The translations under genes and the position numbers were made by a program. A stretch of DNA of 64,000 nucleotides from Pararhizobium sp. A13 (GTDB lineage Bacteria > Pseudomonadota > Alphaproteobacteria > Rhizobiales > Rhizobiaceae): the NCBI RefSeq assembly GCF_040126305.1, contig NZ_CP149510.1, positions 1,065,001 to 1,129,000 on the forward strand, read 5' to 3'. Below the pieces are notes generated by a model that ran no database searches, was not told the origin of the DNA, and worked only from the letters and a program-made list of their open reading frames with translations. Below, in pieces: positions 49,801-58,368 of this stretch; positions within the stretch are counted from its first letter, which is position 1; each line of letters starts with the position of its first letter.

Positions 49801-49966
49801 CCAGCGCGCCATCGGCACCGGCGTGATGGGCGGCATGATCTCGGCAACAGTTCTCGCCATCTTCTTCGTGCCGATCTTCTTCGTCTTCGTGATGAAGATC
49901 TTCGGGCGGGTGAAGGCAAAGCCGGTCGAGCAGGCGCAAGAGGCAGTAGCAACACCAGGCGAATGA
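46823..49966 (+). CDS. RND multidrug efflux transporter (AcrB/MexB-type, HAE1)
   Basis: 1047 residues, the proton-driven inner-membrane trimer subunit. It starts MPSFFIDRPIFAWVVAIFIM, which is typical. The proton-relay pair is in GILVDDAIIVVENVERIM and the partner Lys in GLSAKNAILIIEFAKEQ. Two large periplasmic loops (about 30-335 and 560-870) form the drug-binding porter and docking domains. It extrudes hydrophobic toxicants with the adaptor above; the substrate range cannot be predicted. Confidence 0.95.
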   Translation: MPSFFIDRPIFAWVVAIFIMVAGAIAIPQLPISQYPDVAPPQISITATYPGASSQDTYQSVTRLIEDELNGVDGLLYFESTSSAQGSSEINVTFEPGTDPAQAAVDVQNRVRRVEARLPDSVKQQGVQVDEAGSGFLLIIALTSTDGSMDAIGLGDYLNRNVLSEVQRVPGVGRAQLFATQRSMRVWLDPDKMLGLNLTAEDVTTAIGAQNAQVAAGSIGAQPNPITQQIAAPVIIKGQLSSPEEFGAIVLRANPDGSAVRLRDVARLEVGGESYSFTTRLNGKPSAAIGVQLSPTGNAMETSEAIKARMDELSAYFPNGLEYSIPYDTSPFVKVSIEKVLHTLLEAVGLVFLVMFLFLQNIRYTIIPTIVVPVALLGTCAVMYFMGFSINVLTMFGMVLAIGILVDDAIIVVENVERIMSEEGLTPREATRKAMKQITGAVIGITLVLASVFIPMAFFPGAVGVIYRQFSLTMVVSILFSALLALSLTPALCASFLKQVPKGHHHAKSGFFGWFNRLFDRTSHRYSGSVSWLIRRSGRFMIIYLAVLAGLGYLFLKLPSSFLPDEDQGYVIVMMQLPSEATGHRTDEVIQQTEDIFSKEQGVDRIVAINGFSFFGAGQNAGLAFVTLKDWAERGPENAAQAIAGRASMAMSQIKDAISFALSPPPIQGLGTTGGFSFRLQDRGGLGEAALAQARDQLLGLAAQSKIVAGVRFEGMPDAAQANVIIDREKANTFGVTFADINTTISTNLGSTYVNDFPNAGRMQRVTVQADENKRMQTADLLNLNVRNSSGGMVPISSFATVEWVKAPTQTVGYNGYPSVRISGDTQPGYSSGEAIAEMENLVKQLPVGFGYEWTGQSLQEIQSGTQAPILIALSCLLVFLCLAALYESWSIPVSVIMVVPLGAIGAVLAVTLRDMPNDVYFKVGLIAIIGLSAKNAILIIEFAKEQMEAGKSLLEATIEASHLRFRPILMTSLAFTLGVLPLAIATGASSGSQRAIGTGVMGGMISATVLAIFFVPIFFVFVMKIFGRVKAKPVEQAQEAVATPGE

Positions 49967-49973
49967 GAGAGGA

Positions 49974-49999
49974 GGCCCGCCGTCGCGGGCCTTTTCCTT
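49974..49999 (+). terminator. Terminator between pump and TetR genes
   Basis: ggcccgc-cgtc-gcgggcc followed by ttttccttt, directly after the pump stop codon. It should reduce read-through into the repressor gene. Confidence 0.8.
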
Positions 50000-50012
50000 T
50001 GAAAGGGCAGAC

Positions 50013-50666
50013 ATGCGGAGAACCAAGGCCGAGGCGGAAGAAACGCGCAACAACATCCTCAGTGCGGCGGAGCGGCTTTTCTATGAAAAGGGCGTCTCCA
50101 ACGCGACGCTCGAGGATGTTGCCAAGGCGGCCGGCGTCACGCGCGGTGCCATCTACTGGCATTTTTCCAACAAGACGGATCTTTTTCTCGAACTCTACAA
50201 TTCCGTGTCCCTGCCGCTGGAAGACATGATTGCCCGCGATATCGAGCAACCGGCCTCTGGTGTCCTCTCATTTATCGAGAAATTGACGGTCGACTGGCTG
50301 GACGAACTGGCAAGCGACGAGCATCGCCAGCGCATCTTCACCATCCTCCTGCGCTGCGGCTATGGCGAGGACCTCATGCCGGTTCTTGAAAGACAGCAGG
50401 AGGTCGATGACAGGCACATCGCTTCGCTCGAGAGCGCCTTCGCAAGGGCAGAGAACGAGGGCTATCTCAATGCAAACTGGACGCCGCACTCGGCGACCAA
50501 GGCACTGTGGTGGATGGTGGGTGGACTGTGCACCGAATGGCTTCTCTTCGGCCGCCGCTTCGATCTGGCGGCCGAAGGCAGGGACGGGTTGAAGCGGTTG
50601 TTCACCAGCTTCAGGCCGGCAGCCATCGACGTGGCCGCCTCGGCCGATATCCATTCAATGGCCTAA
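50013..50666 (+). CDS. TetR/AcrR-family repressor of the efflux pump
   Basis: 217 residues: TetR HTH domain (about 10-57; ILSAAERLFYEKGVSNATLE, then GVTRGAIYWHFSNKTDL) and an AcrR-type C-terminal ligand domain (about 85-205, TetR_C_2-like with WWMVGGLCTEWLL). GAAAGGGCAG precedes the ATG. It is placed after its targets instead of divergent to them, and a terminator separates them. Its stop codon lies inside a palindromic repeat. Confidence 0.9.
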   Translation: MRRTKAEAEETRNNILSAAERLFYEKGVSNATLEDVAKAAGVTRGAIYWHFSNKTDLFLELYNSVSLPLEDMIARDIEQPASGVLSFIEKLTVDWLDELASDEHRQRIFTILLRCGYGEDLMPVLERQQEVDDRHIASLESAFARAENEGYLNANWTPHSATKALWWMVGGLCTEWLLFGRRFDLAAEGRDGLKRLFTSFRPAAIDVAASADIHSMA

Positions 50667-50766
50667 ATCGCATCGCGTCAAAACGGAGTCATGCGATGCG
50701 ATTTAGGCTTTGTTTTTATGCATGTCGTTGTCCCAAAACCGCTGCGCACTTTTGGGCGACATGCAT
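50661..50766. repeat. Double palindromic repeat filling the acrR-like/purU gap
   Basis: A perfect 16-bp inverted repeat gcctaaatcgcatcgc (50661-50676 with 50693-50708) is followed by a second one, atgcatgtcg...cgacatgcat (50718-50766) with inner cccaaaa/ttttggg pairing. I recognise the second part as the dispersed rhizobial repeat TGCATGTCG-TTGTCCCAAAA. It contains the stop codons of both convergent genes and probably serves as bidirectional terminator. Confidence 0.8.
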
Positions 50767-51620
50767 TAGCGGAAGACCACGGTCTTGTGACGGTTGAGCA
50801 TGACACGGTCTTCCAGATGCAGCTTGACGGCGCGGGCAAGCACCCGGCTTTCGATGTCGCGGCCCGCAGCAACGAAATCCTCGGCGCTCATCGCATGCGT
50901 CACGCGCTCGGTTTCCTGCTCGATGATCGGGCCTTCGTCGAGATCCGGCGTGACGTAATGGGCGGTGGCACCGATCAGCTTGACGCCGCGCTCATGTGCC
51001 TGATGATAGGGCTTGGCGCCCTTAAAACTCGGCAGGAACGAATGGTGGATGTTGATCGCCTTGCCGTAGAGCCGCGTCGACAGGTTGTCGGAAAAGACCT
51101 GCATATAGCGGGCGAGGATCACGAGATCAGCGCCGGTTTCCTGGATGAGTTGCAATAGCTTCTCTTCCGTCTGCGCCTTGTTTTCCTTGTTCACCGGCCA
51201 ACAGTAGAATGGAATTCCTTCCAGTTCCGCCGTACGCTGGCTGTCATTGTGATTGGAAACGATCGCGACCACTTCAGCATTCAGCCAGCCGACACGGATC
51301 TGGTAGATCAGGTGCAGCAGCGCATGGTCGAACTTGGAGACGAGGATGAGGATGCGCGGCTTGCGGCCGCCATCGGTGATGCTGACCTTCATGCCGAAGC
51401 GGTCGATTGGCGCCTTCAAGGCCCGCTCCAGATCGTCCCGCGAGACGCCCACCGGCACCTGGAAGGCAATCCGCATGAAAAAGCGGTTCGTCTGCCTGTC
51501 CCAGAACTGGTTGCTCTCGGCAATATTGGCGCCGGCGGCGCAAAGCTGCGTCGTCACGGCAGCGACGATGCCGGGTTTGTCGTCACAGGACAGGGTGAGA
51601 ATGAAAGTCTGAAACGCCAT
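50766..51620 (-). CDS. purU: Formyltetrahydrofolate deformylase
   Basis: 284 residues. N-terminal ACT domain (about 5-80; LSCDDKPGIVAAVTTQL) and a formyltransferase-like catalytic domain with ILVSKFDHALLHLIY, VSNHND, INIHHSFLPSFKGAKPYHQA and the catalytic Asp in VTPDLDEGPIIEQ. It hydrolyses 10-formyl-THF to formate and THF, balancing one-carbon pools. ATG at 51620 with GGAGGAAATC upstream. The stop lies within the repeat above. Confidence 0.95.
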   Translation of the reverse strand: MAFQTFILTLSCDDKPGIVAAVTTQLCAAGANIAESNQFWDRQTNRFFMRIAFQVPVGVSRDDLERALKAPIDRFGMKVSITDGGRKPRILILVSKFDHALLHLIYQIRVGWLNAEVVAIVSNHNDSQRTAELEGIPFYCWPVNKENKAQTEEKLLQLIQETGADLVILARYMQVFSDNLSTRLYGKAINIHHSFLPSFKGAKPYHQAHERGVKLIGATAHYVTPDLDEGPIIEQETERVTHAMSAEDFVAAGRDIESRVLARAVKLHLEDRVMLNRHKTVVFR

Positions 51621-51880
51621 GATTTCCTCCAAATCGACGTGGCCGGGAGGTTCAAGGTCGTTCCGCCCGGAGCTATACGCCGGTATCTCCGGTGAGCCAC
51701 CGCGACAATCGTTTTGCAAGGCTGGCAGCTCAGTTTCTATCATCCTGAGGGAGCAGCGGTTTGATGGCGGACCTGATGGCTGAAAATGCAAGAATCGCAG
51801 CGCGAGAACCGCCAGGCCATGACAGGATTCGCGCGTGCTTGATCTTGGTGTTGGACCGGCGCACCCCGGGCTTGTTTTCC

Positions 51881-54800
51881 TCAGTGGGCCTCGTCCCAGT
51901 TATGCGCGGCGCGGGCATCGACCTTCAGCGGCACTTTCATGTCGAGCGCCGGCATCGCGGCGTTCTCCATGACAGAGACGATCAGCGGGATCGAGCGCTC
52001 GACATCGGCATCCTCGACCTCGAATACCAGTTCGTCATGCACCTGCAGCAGCATGCGCACGCGCTGACCAAGCCCGGCATTTGCCAGCGCCGGCTCCATC
52101 TTGATCATTGCTCGGCGGATGATGTCGGCGGCCGAGCCCTGGATCGGCGCGTTGATCGCCGCCCGTTCGTTGAAGGCGCGGTGCGAGGGGTTGGAGGAAC
52201 GGATATCCGGATAATGGGCGCGGCGGCCGAAGATGGTTTCGACATAGCCGTTTTCACGGGCAAAGGCCTTGGTGTTTTCCATATAGTCGCGGATGCCGGG
52301 GAAGCGTTCGAAATACTTCTTGATGTAGTCGCCGGCTTCCGAGCGCTCGATCGACAGCTGGTTGGCAAGGCCGAAGGCCGAGATGCCGTAGATGATGCCG
52401 AAGTTGATCGCCTTGGCACGGCGGCGGATTTCGCTTGGCATGCCCTCGACCGGCACGCCAAACATTTCCGAAGCCGTCATCGCGTGAATGTCGATGCCAT
52501 CGGAGAACGCCTGCTTCAGCTGCGGGATTTCCGCGACATGGGCAAGCACCCTGAGCTCGATCTGGCTGTAATCGGCCGAAACCAGCTTATGCCCAGGCGT
52601 CGAGATGAAGGCTGTTCGGATCTTGCGGCCTTCGGCGGTGCGCACCGGAATGTTCTGCAGGTTGGGATCGGACGAGGAGAGCCGCCCCGTGGTTGTCGCC
52701 GCCAGCGCATAGGACGTGTGCACGCGTTTCGTTTCCGGATGTACGAAGCCGGGAAGCGCGTCGGTATAGGTGGATTTGAGCTTGGTCAGCTGCCGCCAGT
52801 CGACGATCTTGCGCGGCAGCTCGTGTCCCTCTGCGGCCAGGTCTTCGAGCACCGAGGCGGAGGTCGACCATTGGCCAGTCTTGGTCTTCGCCCCGCCGGG
52901 CAGGCCGAGGCGCCCGAACAGGATATCGCCGAGCTGTTTCGGCGAGCCGATGTTGAAGCTCTCACCGACAATGGCGTAGATTTCGTGTTCGAGGCCGGCG
53001 GCGCCTTGCGCCAGTTCGCCGGAAAGGCGTGACAGGATCTGCCGGTCGATGGTGATGCCGCGCGCTTCCATTTGCGCCAAAACCGGTACCAGCGGCCGCT
53101 CTAGGCGCTCATAGACGGTGTTGAGGTTTTTCGCCGCAAGGCGCGGCTTCAGCACCTGCCACAGCCGCAGCGTCACATCGGCGTCTTCCGCGGCATAGGC
53201 CGTTGCCTTGTCGATATCGACGTAGTCGAAGCCGAGCGCGGATTTGCCGCTGCCTGCGACGTCCTTGTAGGGGATTGGCTGGTGGCTGAGCCATTTTTCG
53301 GACAGCGAATCCATCCCGTGGGCACCGGCGCCCGCGTCAGCCACATAGGACATCAGCATCGTATCGTCGAAGCTGGCAATGGTCATGCCGTGGCGCCGCG
53401 CCACGAGGTAGTCGTATTTGAGGTTCTGCGCCACCTTCAGGACCGACGGATCCTCCAGCAGGTCCTTCAGGCGTTCGAGGGCGGCAGCCGCCGGGATCTG
53501 ACCCGGCGCCAGCTTCACGCCGTCGCTGAAAAGATCGTTGCCGCCAGTCTTGTGAAGAATCGGCACATAGGCGGCGCGAATGTCGGTACCAGTCGGGTTC
53601 CTGCTGTTGTCGGCGATCGCCAGCGAGAAGCCGACGAGCTCCGCCTGCATGGCGTCGAGCGAGGTCGTCTCGGTGTCGAAGGCAACAATGCCGGCCTCAC
53701 GCGCCATGGCAATCCAGGTATCGAGCGTCGCGATATCGCGGATTGTCACATAGGCGCTGCGGTCGATTTTTGCGGCGGCAAAGGCTTGCGCGCGCAACTG
53801 AGCAAGGTTTTGCGGTGTCGCGGCCGGCGGCTCGACTGTCTTGACGGCAGCAAAGGCAGTGGCGGCCTCGGCGGCGCTGCCGAGCGCCGGCGACGTTGCC
53901 GAGGACAGCTCGGACGGCGGCGGTGGTGGCGAAAGTTCGCCCTTGTCGAGATCGGGTCCATGGGCTGCCGCACCCCATTCGACCGGCACGGTTGCGGCTT
54001 CCACCGCATCCGCATCGGTTTCGGTCGCAGCGGCGACGCGGCGGGTCAGCGTGGTGAATTCCATAGCCTTGAGGAAGGCGATGAGCTTTGGCCCGTCCTG
54101 TGTGTGAAGTTCGAAGTTCTCGAGCGGAACGTCGATCGGCGTGTCGGTTTTCAGCATGACCAGCTGACGCGACAGCCGGGCAAGCTCGGCATTGGCGAGG
54201 ATGTTCTCGCGGCGTTTCTGCTGCTTGATCTCGCCGGCGCGGGCAAGCAGCGTGTCGAGATCGCCGAACTCTTCCAGAAGCTGCGCCGCCGTCTTGGGGC
54301 CGATGCCGGGGATGCCGGGCACGTTGTCGGTCGAATCGCCGGTCATCGCCTGCAGGTCGATCATCTTTTCCGGCGGCACGCCCCATTTCTCGATCACTTC
54401 CGGTATCGAGATCTGCTTGTCCTTCATGCTGTCGTACATCGACACATTGGGCGTGACGAGCTGCATCAGGTCCTTGTCTGACGAGACGATCGTCACGTCC
54501 GCGCCCGCCGCCTCCGCCATCCGCGCGTACGTAGCGATCAGGTCATCGGCCTCGAAGCCTTCCTTCTCGATGCAGGGCAGGTTGAAGGCGCGCGTCGCAT
54601 GGCGGATCAGCCCGAATTGCGGGATCAGGTCTTCCGGCGGTGCGGTGCGGTTCGCCTTGTACTGGTCATAGAGTTCGTTGCGGAAGGTTTTCGAGGAATA
54701 GTCGAAAATCACCGCGAAATGGGTCGGCGTCACCCCGACGGAAGTGTCGCGCGCATCGGTCAGGAGCTTCCACAGCATGTTGCAGAATCCGGAAACGGCA

Positions 54801-54907
54801 TTGACCGGCAGGCCGTCCGATTTGCGGTTGAGCGGCGGGATGGCGTGGAACGCCCGGAAAATGAATCCGGAGCCGTCGACGAGGAAGAGATGATCACCTT
54901 TTTTCAT
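51881..54907 (-). CDS. polA: DNA polymerase I
   Basis: 1008 residues. 5'-3' exonuclease domain (about 1-290; FLVDGSGFIFRAFHA, DKDLMQLV, GIPGIGPKTAAQLL), a Pro/Ala-rich linker (about 330-385, with five consecutive Pro), 3'-5' exonuclease domain with the metal motif AFDTETTSLDAM and a polymerase domain (about 600-1005) with SADYSQIELRVLAH, RRAKAINFGIIYG and QVHDELVFEV. All three activities should be intact. The start ATG 54907 (MKKGDHLFLVDG) is the family start; the frame stays open for 54 codons upstream without resemblance. 260 bp separate it from purU and a small-RNA gene lies behind its start. Confidence 0.96.
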   Translation of the reverse strand: MKKGDHLFLVDGSGFIFRAFHAIPPLNRKSDGLPVNAVSGFCNMLWKLLTDARDTSVGVTPTHFAVIFDYSSKTFRNELYDQYKANRTAPPEDLIPQFGLIRHATRAFNLPCIEKEGFEADDLIATYARMAEAAGADVTIVSSDKDLMQLVTPNVSMYDSMKDKQISIPEVIEKWGVPPEKMIDLQAMTGDSTDNVPGIPGIGPKTAAQLLEEFGDLDTLLARAGEIKQQKRRENILANAELARLSRQLVMLKTDTPIDVPLENFELHTQDGPKLIAFLKAMEFTTLTRRVAAATETDADAVEAATVPVEWGAAAHGPDLDKGELSPPPPPSELSSATSPALGSAAEAATAFAAVKTVEPPAATPQNLAQLRAQAFAAAKIDRSAYVTIRDIATLDTWIAMAREAGIVAFDTETTSLDAMQAELVGFSLAIADNSRNPTGTDIRAAYVPILHKTGGNDLFSDGVKLAPGQIPAAAALERLKDLLEDPSVLKVAQNLKYDYLVARRHGMTIASFDDTMLMSYVADAGAGAHGMDSLSEKWLSHQPIPYKDVAGSGKSALGFDYVDIDKATAYAAEDADVTLRLWQVLKPRLAAKNLNTVYERLERPLVPVLAQMEARGITIDRQILSRLSGELAQGAAGLEHEIYAIVGESFNIGSPKQLGDILFGRLGLPGGAKTKTGQWSTSASVLEDLAAEGHELPRKIVDWRQLTKLKSTYTDALPGFVHPETKRVHTSYALAATTTGRLSSSDPNLQNIPVRTAEGRKIRTAFISTPGHKLVSADYSQIELRVLAHVAEIPQLKQAFSDGIDIHAMTASEMFGVPVEGMPSEIRRRAKAINFGIIYGISAFGLANQLSIERSEAGDYIKKYFERFPGIRDYMENTKAFARENGYVETIFGRRAHYPDIRSSNPSHRAFNERAAINAPIQGSAADIIRRAMIKMEPALANAGLGQRVRMLLQVHDELVFEVEDADVERSIPLIVSVMENAAMPALDMKVPLKVDARAAHNWDEAH

Positions 54908-55082
54908 GGCGACAGGGATAGCGTGGGCCGCGATGGGCGTCCATATTTCATTCCGAAGCGCGGAAATTTTTATCTGAGGACGGAAACTGAGGGCCCTCAC
55001 GGCAACGTTACCATTTTGTAATGTCGTCCGGCCCATCGAGTCCTTGAAAAGCCACATTTGACACCACAAATTATAAGGAACG

Positions 55083-55228
55083 GCACCTGAACACGCCGTC
55101 GTCTGGCAAGAGGCCTGTCCCCCGCCAAAGCCAGATGTTAGGACAAAGGCCTATCCCCCCTCTCCGGGCCTTTGTCCGAATTATGACAAGACCGCCGTGG
55201 CCCCGCCTCCGCCATGGCGGTTTTTGTT
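55083..55228 (+). ncRNA. Candidate trans-acting sRNA with three C-rich hairpin loops (alpha-r14/NfeR1-like)
   Basis: Between divergent polA and marR. Hairpin 1: tctggc (55102-55107) with gccaga (55130-55135), loop containing ctgtccccc. Hairpin 2: ggacaaaggcc (55141-55151) with ggcctttgtcc (55167-55177), an 11-bp perfect stem, loop tatcccccctctccg. Hairpin 3: accgccgtgg with ccatggcggt (55191-55221), loop ccccgcctccg, followed by tttttgttt, a Rho-independent terminator. No plus-strand gene lies upstream that would need this terminator. C-rich loops able to mask Shine-Dalgarno sequences, and a position beside polA and a MarR gene, recall the alpha-r14 (NfeR1) family of Sinorhizobium; that match is from memory. 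The 5' end is uncertain. Confidence 0.6.
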
Positions 55229-55330
55229 TGTGTACCGGAGCCATCACGTCCATATAGAAAAGGCGGCTCGGGGGAGTGCATCGCCTGCAATGTAACTTGT
55301 GTTCCAGCTTGGTGAGAGGTACCCATATTC

Positions 55331-55762
55331 ATGGCCTTCGACCGCATGGATTCTGCGACATACCTGGCTAGCCTCCTGGCAAAAAGCTTCTCCCGCGCCT
55401 TGCAGGAGAGAGGCCAGAAACTTGGCTTTGCGCCCGGCCAGTTTCCTGTTCTTCTGGAGCTTTGGAGTGAAGAGGGCCTTACCCAGAAGCAGCTTCTCGA
55501 TCGCCTCGACATCGAGCAGGCGACGATGGCCAATACTTTGGCCCGGATGGAGCGCGACGGCCTGATCCTTCGGAAGAAACATCCGACCGACAAGCGCGCC
55601 CAGCAGATTTTCCTGACGGACAGGGCGCGGGCGATGGAAGCGGAAGCGAAGCAGGCCGCGATTGCGGCGGATCAGTCGCTTCTCTCCGGCTTTCGGCACT
55701 TCGAGCGGGAACTGATGCTGGAATATATGCGTATGGCGATCGCCAACGGCATGCGCAGTTGA
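55331..55762 (+). CDS. MarR-family transcriptional regulator
   Basis: 143 residues with a central winged helix (about 40-105): LTQKQLLDRLDIEQATMANT, RMERDGLILRKKHPTDKRAQ and FLTDRARAMEAEA, which are the recognition helix and wing of MarR. Flanking helices form the dimer. It would respond to small phenolic or oxidant ligands; no target is evident beyond the neighbouring sRNA and the peptidase gene 101 bp downstream. Confidence 0.92.
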   Translation: MAFDRMDSATYLASLLAKSFSRALQERGQKLGFAPGQFPVLLELWSEEGLTQKQLLDRLDIEQATMANTLARMERDGLILRKKHPTDKRAQQIFLTDRARAMEAEAKQAAIAADQSLLSGFRHFERELMLEYMRMAIANGMRS

Positions 55763-55863
55763 GAAAATCACCCCGCCGGCGGCCATGATCGAACGATCAA
55801 AATATTTTGCTTAAAGCTGCTGCGATCTTTGTCTAGGTTCCGCCGCACAACAAGGATTCGGAC

Positions 55864-57252
55864 ATGACAGACACGGCCAGCATTCTCACCCGCGCGGACG
55901 AAAACCTCCCCAAGAGCCTGGACAGGCTTTTCGATCTGGTGCGGATCCAGTCGATCTCCACCGATCCGGCTTACAAGGAGGAGTGCCGCAAGGCAGCGGA
56001 ATGGCTTGTGGCCGACCTGACTGGCCTCGGTTTTGACGCCTCGGTGCGCGACACGCCCGGCCATCCGATGGTCGTTGCCCATCACGCAGCCGGCAAGGAG
56101 GGCGCGCCGCATGTCCTGTTCTACGGCCATTACGACGTCCAGCCGGTCGATCCGCTCGGTCTCTGGGAAACGGCTCCCTTCGAGCCTTCGATCAAGGAAC
56201 TGGACGGCGGCCGCAAGGTCATCACCGGTCGTGGGACGGCCGACGACAAGGGCCAGTTGATGACCTTCGTCGAAGCCTGCCGCGCCTATAAGGAAATCAA
56301 CGGCGCGCTGCCCTGCGAAGTCACGATCCTGTTCGAAGGCGAGGAGGAATCCGGCTCACCATCGCTGAAGCCGTTCCTGGAAGCCAATGCTGCCGAGCTG
56401 AAGGCGGACTATGCGCTGGTCTGCGATACCAATATGTGGGACCGCGATACACCGGCGATCTCCGCCGGCCTGCGCGGCCTGGTCGGTGAGGAGATCGTCA
56501 TCACCGCTGCCGACCGCGACCTGCATTCCGGCTATTTCGGCGGCGCTGCGGCCAATCCGATCCATATCCTCACCAACATTCTCGCTGGACTTCACGACGA
56601 GACCGGCCATGTCACGCTCGACGGTTTCTACGAGGGCGTCGAGGAGACGCCGTCACAGATCAAGGCTGCCTGGGAAACGCTCGGCATGACAACGGAAAAG
56701 TTCCTCGGCGAGATCGGCCTTGCCATTCCCTCAGGCGAAAAGGGCCGCTCGGTCATGGAGCTGACCTGGGCCCGTCCGACGGCTGAAGTCAACGGCATCT
56801 GGGGCGGCTACACAGGGGAAGGCTTCAAGACCGTGATCGCCGCCCAGGCGTCCGCCAAGGTTTCGTTCCGGCTCGTCGGCACACAGAATCCCGACAAGGT
56901 CCGGACGGCCTTCCGGGCCTATGTCGCCTCGAAAATCCCCGCGGATTGCTCGGTCGAATTCCACAAGCATGGCGGCTCGCCGGCAATCCAGCTTCCTTAT
57001 GATTCGCCCCTGCTGAATACCGCGAAATCGGCTCTTTCCGACGAATGGCCGAAGCCCGCCGTGCTGATTGGCATGGGTGGATCGATCCCGATTGTCGGGG
57101 ATTTCCAGAAGATGCTTGGGATGGAATCGCTGCTGGTCGGTTTTGGCCTCTCCGACGACCGCATCCACTCGCCGAACGAGAAATACGATCTTCAGTCCTT
57201 CCACAAGGGCATCCGCTCGTGGATCCGGATTCTCGCCGCGCTCGGCGCCTGA
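55864..57252 (+). CDS. M20-family metallopeptidase (dipeptidase/deacylase)
   Basis: 462 residues. Metal and catalytic residues of M20 enzymes: LFYGHYDVQPVDP (His, Asp), GRGTADDKGQLMTFVEA (bridging Asp), LFEGEEESGSPSL (general-base Glu) and a dimerisation domain (about 200-320). The DVQP form is typical of the CNDP/PepV-like dipeptidase subgroup, not of ArgE or DapE. It probably hydrolyses dipeptides in the cytoplasm. GGAT-type weak ribosome site; start at the only good ATG, 55864. Confidence 0.9.
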   Translation: MTDTASILTRADENLPKSLDRLFDLVRIQSISTDPAYKEECRKAAEWLVADLTGLGFDASVRDTPGHPMVVAHHAAGKEGAPHVLFYGHYDVQPVDPLGLWETAPFEPSIKELDGGRKVITGRGTADDKGQLMTFVEACRAYKEINGALPCEVTILFEGEEESGSPSLKPFLEANAAELKADYALVCDTNMWDRDTPAISAGLRGLVGEEIVITAADRDLHSGYFGGAAANPIHILTNILAGLHDETGHVTLDGFYEGVEETPSQIKAAWETLGMTTEKFLGEIGLAIPSGEKGRSVMELTWARPTAEVNGIWGGYTGEGFKTVIAAQASAKVSFRLVGTQNPDKVRTAFRAYVASKIPADCSVEFHKHGGSPAIQLPYDSPLLNTAKSALSDEWPKPAVLIGMGGSIPIVGDFQKMLGMESLLVGFGLSDDRIHSPNEKYDLQSFHKGIRSWIRILAALGA

Positions 57253-57264
57253 TACATGTCTTCA

Positions 57265-57293
57265 AACGTGCCGCGACGTCGACGCGGCACGTT
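57265..57293. other. Strong hairpin after the M20 peptidase gene
   Basis: aacgtgccgcg-(7 nt)-cgcggcacgtt, a perfect 11-bp stem 12 bp behind the stop codon, without a clear T run. It is likely a transcript 3' end stabiliser or a Rho-assisted terminator. Confidence 0.6.
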
Positions 57294-57396
57294 GGAAGGC
57301 AGACTGTTAACGGTTAGCACCCTTGACCGGATTGGCCGGGGGTGTTCTCATCGGCAAGATGATATTTTGCGTGCAGCCCCCAAGAATCCCGGCCTC

Positions 57397-58359
57397 ATGA
57401 AACTGGTGCGTAAATTCGCCTGGCCGCTCGTAGGGCTGGCCGCGATCCTGTTTTCGCTCTACGGTCTCTATCACGAACTGCATGGTCTTTCGGCGCATGA
57501 TTTCGTCGAAAGCCTGAAAGCCGTGCCCGTCAAAGGCTGGATATTGGCCGGCTGCGCGACACTCGCAGCCTATGCCGCTCTGGCGGCCTATGATCATCTG
57601 GCGCTGGAACATCTCGGCCACAGGATTTCACTCTGGTTCATCACCGTCTGTTCCTTCACCGCCTATGCGCTGTCGCACACGGTGGGCGCATCGGTGTTTT
57701 CCGGTGCGGTGGTGCGCTTTCGGGCCTATGGATCGAAGGGGCTTTCGGCCGCCGAAACCGGCATTCTCGTCGCCTTCTGTTCCGTCACCTTCCTGCTCGG
57801 AACGTTGACGCTGTCGGCCATCGTGCTTTTGATCGAGCCGGAGATCACCGCCCGCTTTGCCACATTCCTGCCGATCGGCGCGTCGATCTCGACCGGGTTG
57901 ATCATTCTCGCGCTGATCACGCTTTACGTCGTCGGCAGCCTTGTCGGCTTCCGGCCCTTGAAAACCCGCTGGTTTTGGCTGGAATATCCAAAACCCTCGC
58001 TGGCGCTGCGGCAATTGCTGATCGCCCCCGTCGAATTGATCGCGGCAGCGGCGATCATCTACTTCGCGCTGCCAGAGGCCGGAAATCCCGGCTACATGGT
58101 CGTCCTCGGCGTTTTTCTCGCCTCCTTTTCGGCCGCGCTTTTGTCGCATGCTCCAGGTGGGCTCGGCGTGCTGGAACTGGTGTTCATTGCCGGACTGCCG
58201 GAAATGGATCCCGCGGGCGTTCTGGCAGCACTTGCCATCTTCCGACTGTTCTACCTGATCGTGCCCTTTCTCTTCGCGCTCCTCGTCGTGGTCGTCTTCG
58301 AGCATTCGCAGTTCCTCGCCGGCAGACAGGCGGACAGCGGGCGAAAGCATGACGAATAG
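57397..58359 (+). CDS. UPF0104/LPG_synthase_TM family integral membrane protein
   Basis: 320 residues with about eight membrane helices (first about 8-28). Signatures: AYALSHTVGASVFSGAVVRFRAY and SHAPGGLGVLELVF, which match the transmembrane domain of the lysylphosphatidylglycerol synthase/YbhN group. It lacks the C-terminal aminoacyl-transferase domain of MprF, so it is not itself a lysyl-PG synthase; related proteins are proposed lipid transporters or flippases. I start at the ATG at 57397 (MKLVRKFAW), since the codons upstream are not family-like. Convergent with the next gene. Confidence 0.85.
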   Translation: MKLVRKFAWPLVGLAAILFSLYGLYHELHGLSAHDFVESLKAVPVKGWILAGCATLAAYAALAAYDHLALEHLGHRISLWFITVCSFTAYALSHTVGASVFSGAVVRFRAYGSKGLSAAETGILVAFCSVTFLLGTLTLSAIVLLIEPEITARFATFLPIGASISTGLIILALITLYVVGSLVGFRPLKTRWFWLEYPKPSLALRQLLIAPVELIAAAAIIYFALPEAGNPGYMVVLGVFLASFSAALLSHAPGGLGVLELVFIAGLPEMDPAGVLAALAIFRLFYLIVPFLFALLVVVVFEHSQFLAGRQADSGRKHDE

Positions 58360-58368
58360 AGCGTCATC

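Noticed and set aside
57265..57293. Hairpin considered as an intrinsic terminator
   Set aside because: No T run follows on either strand, so it is listed only as a stem-loop.
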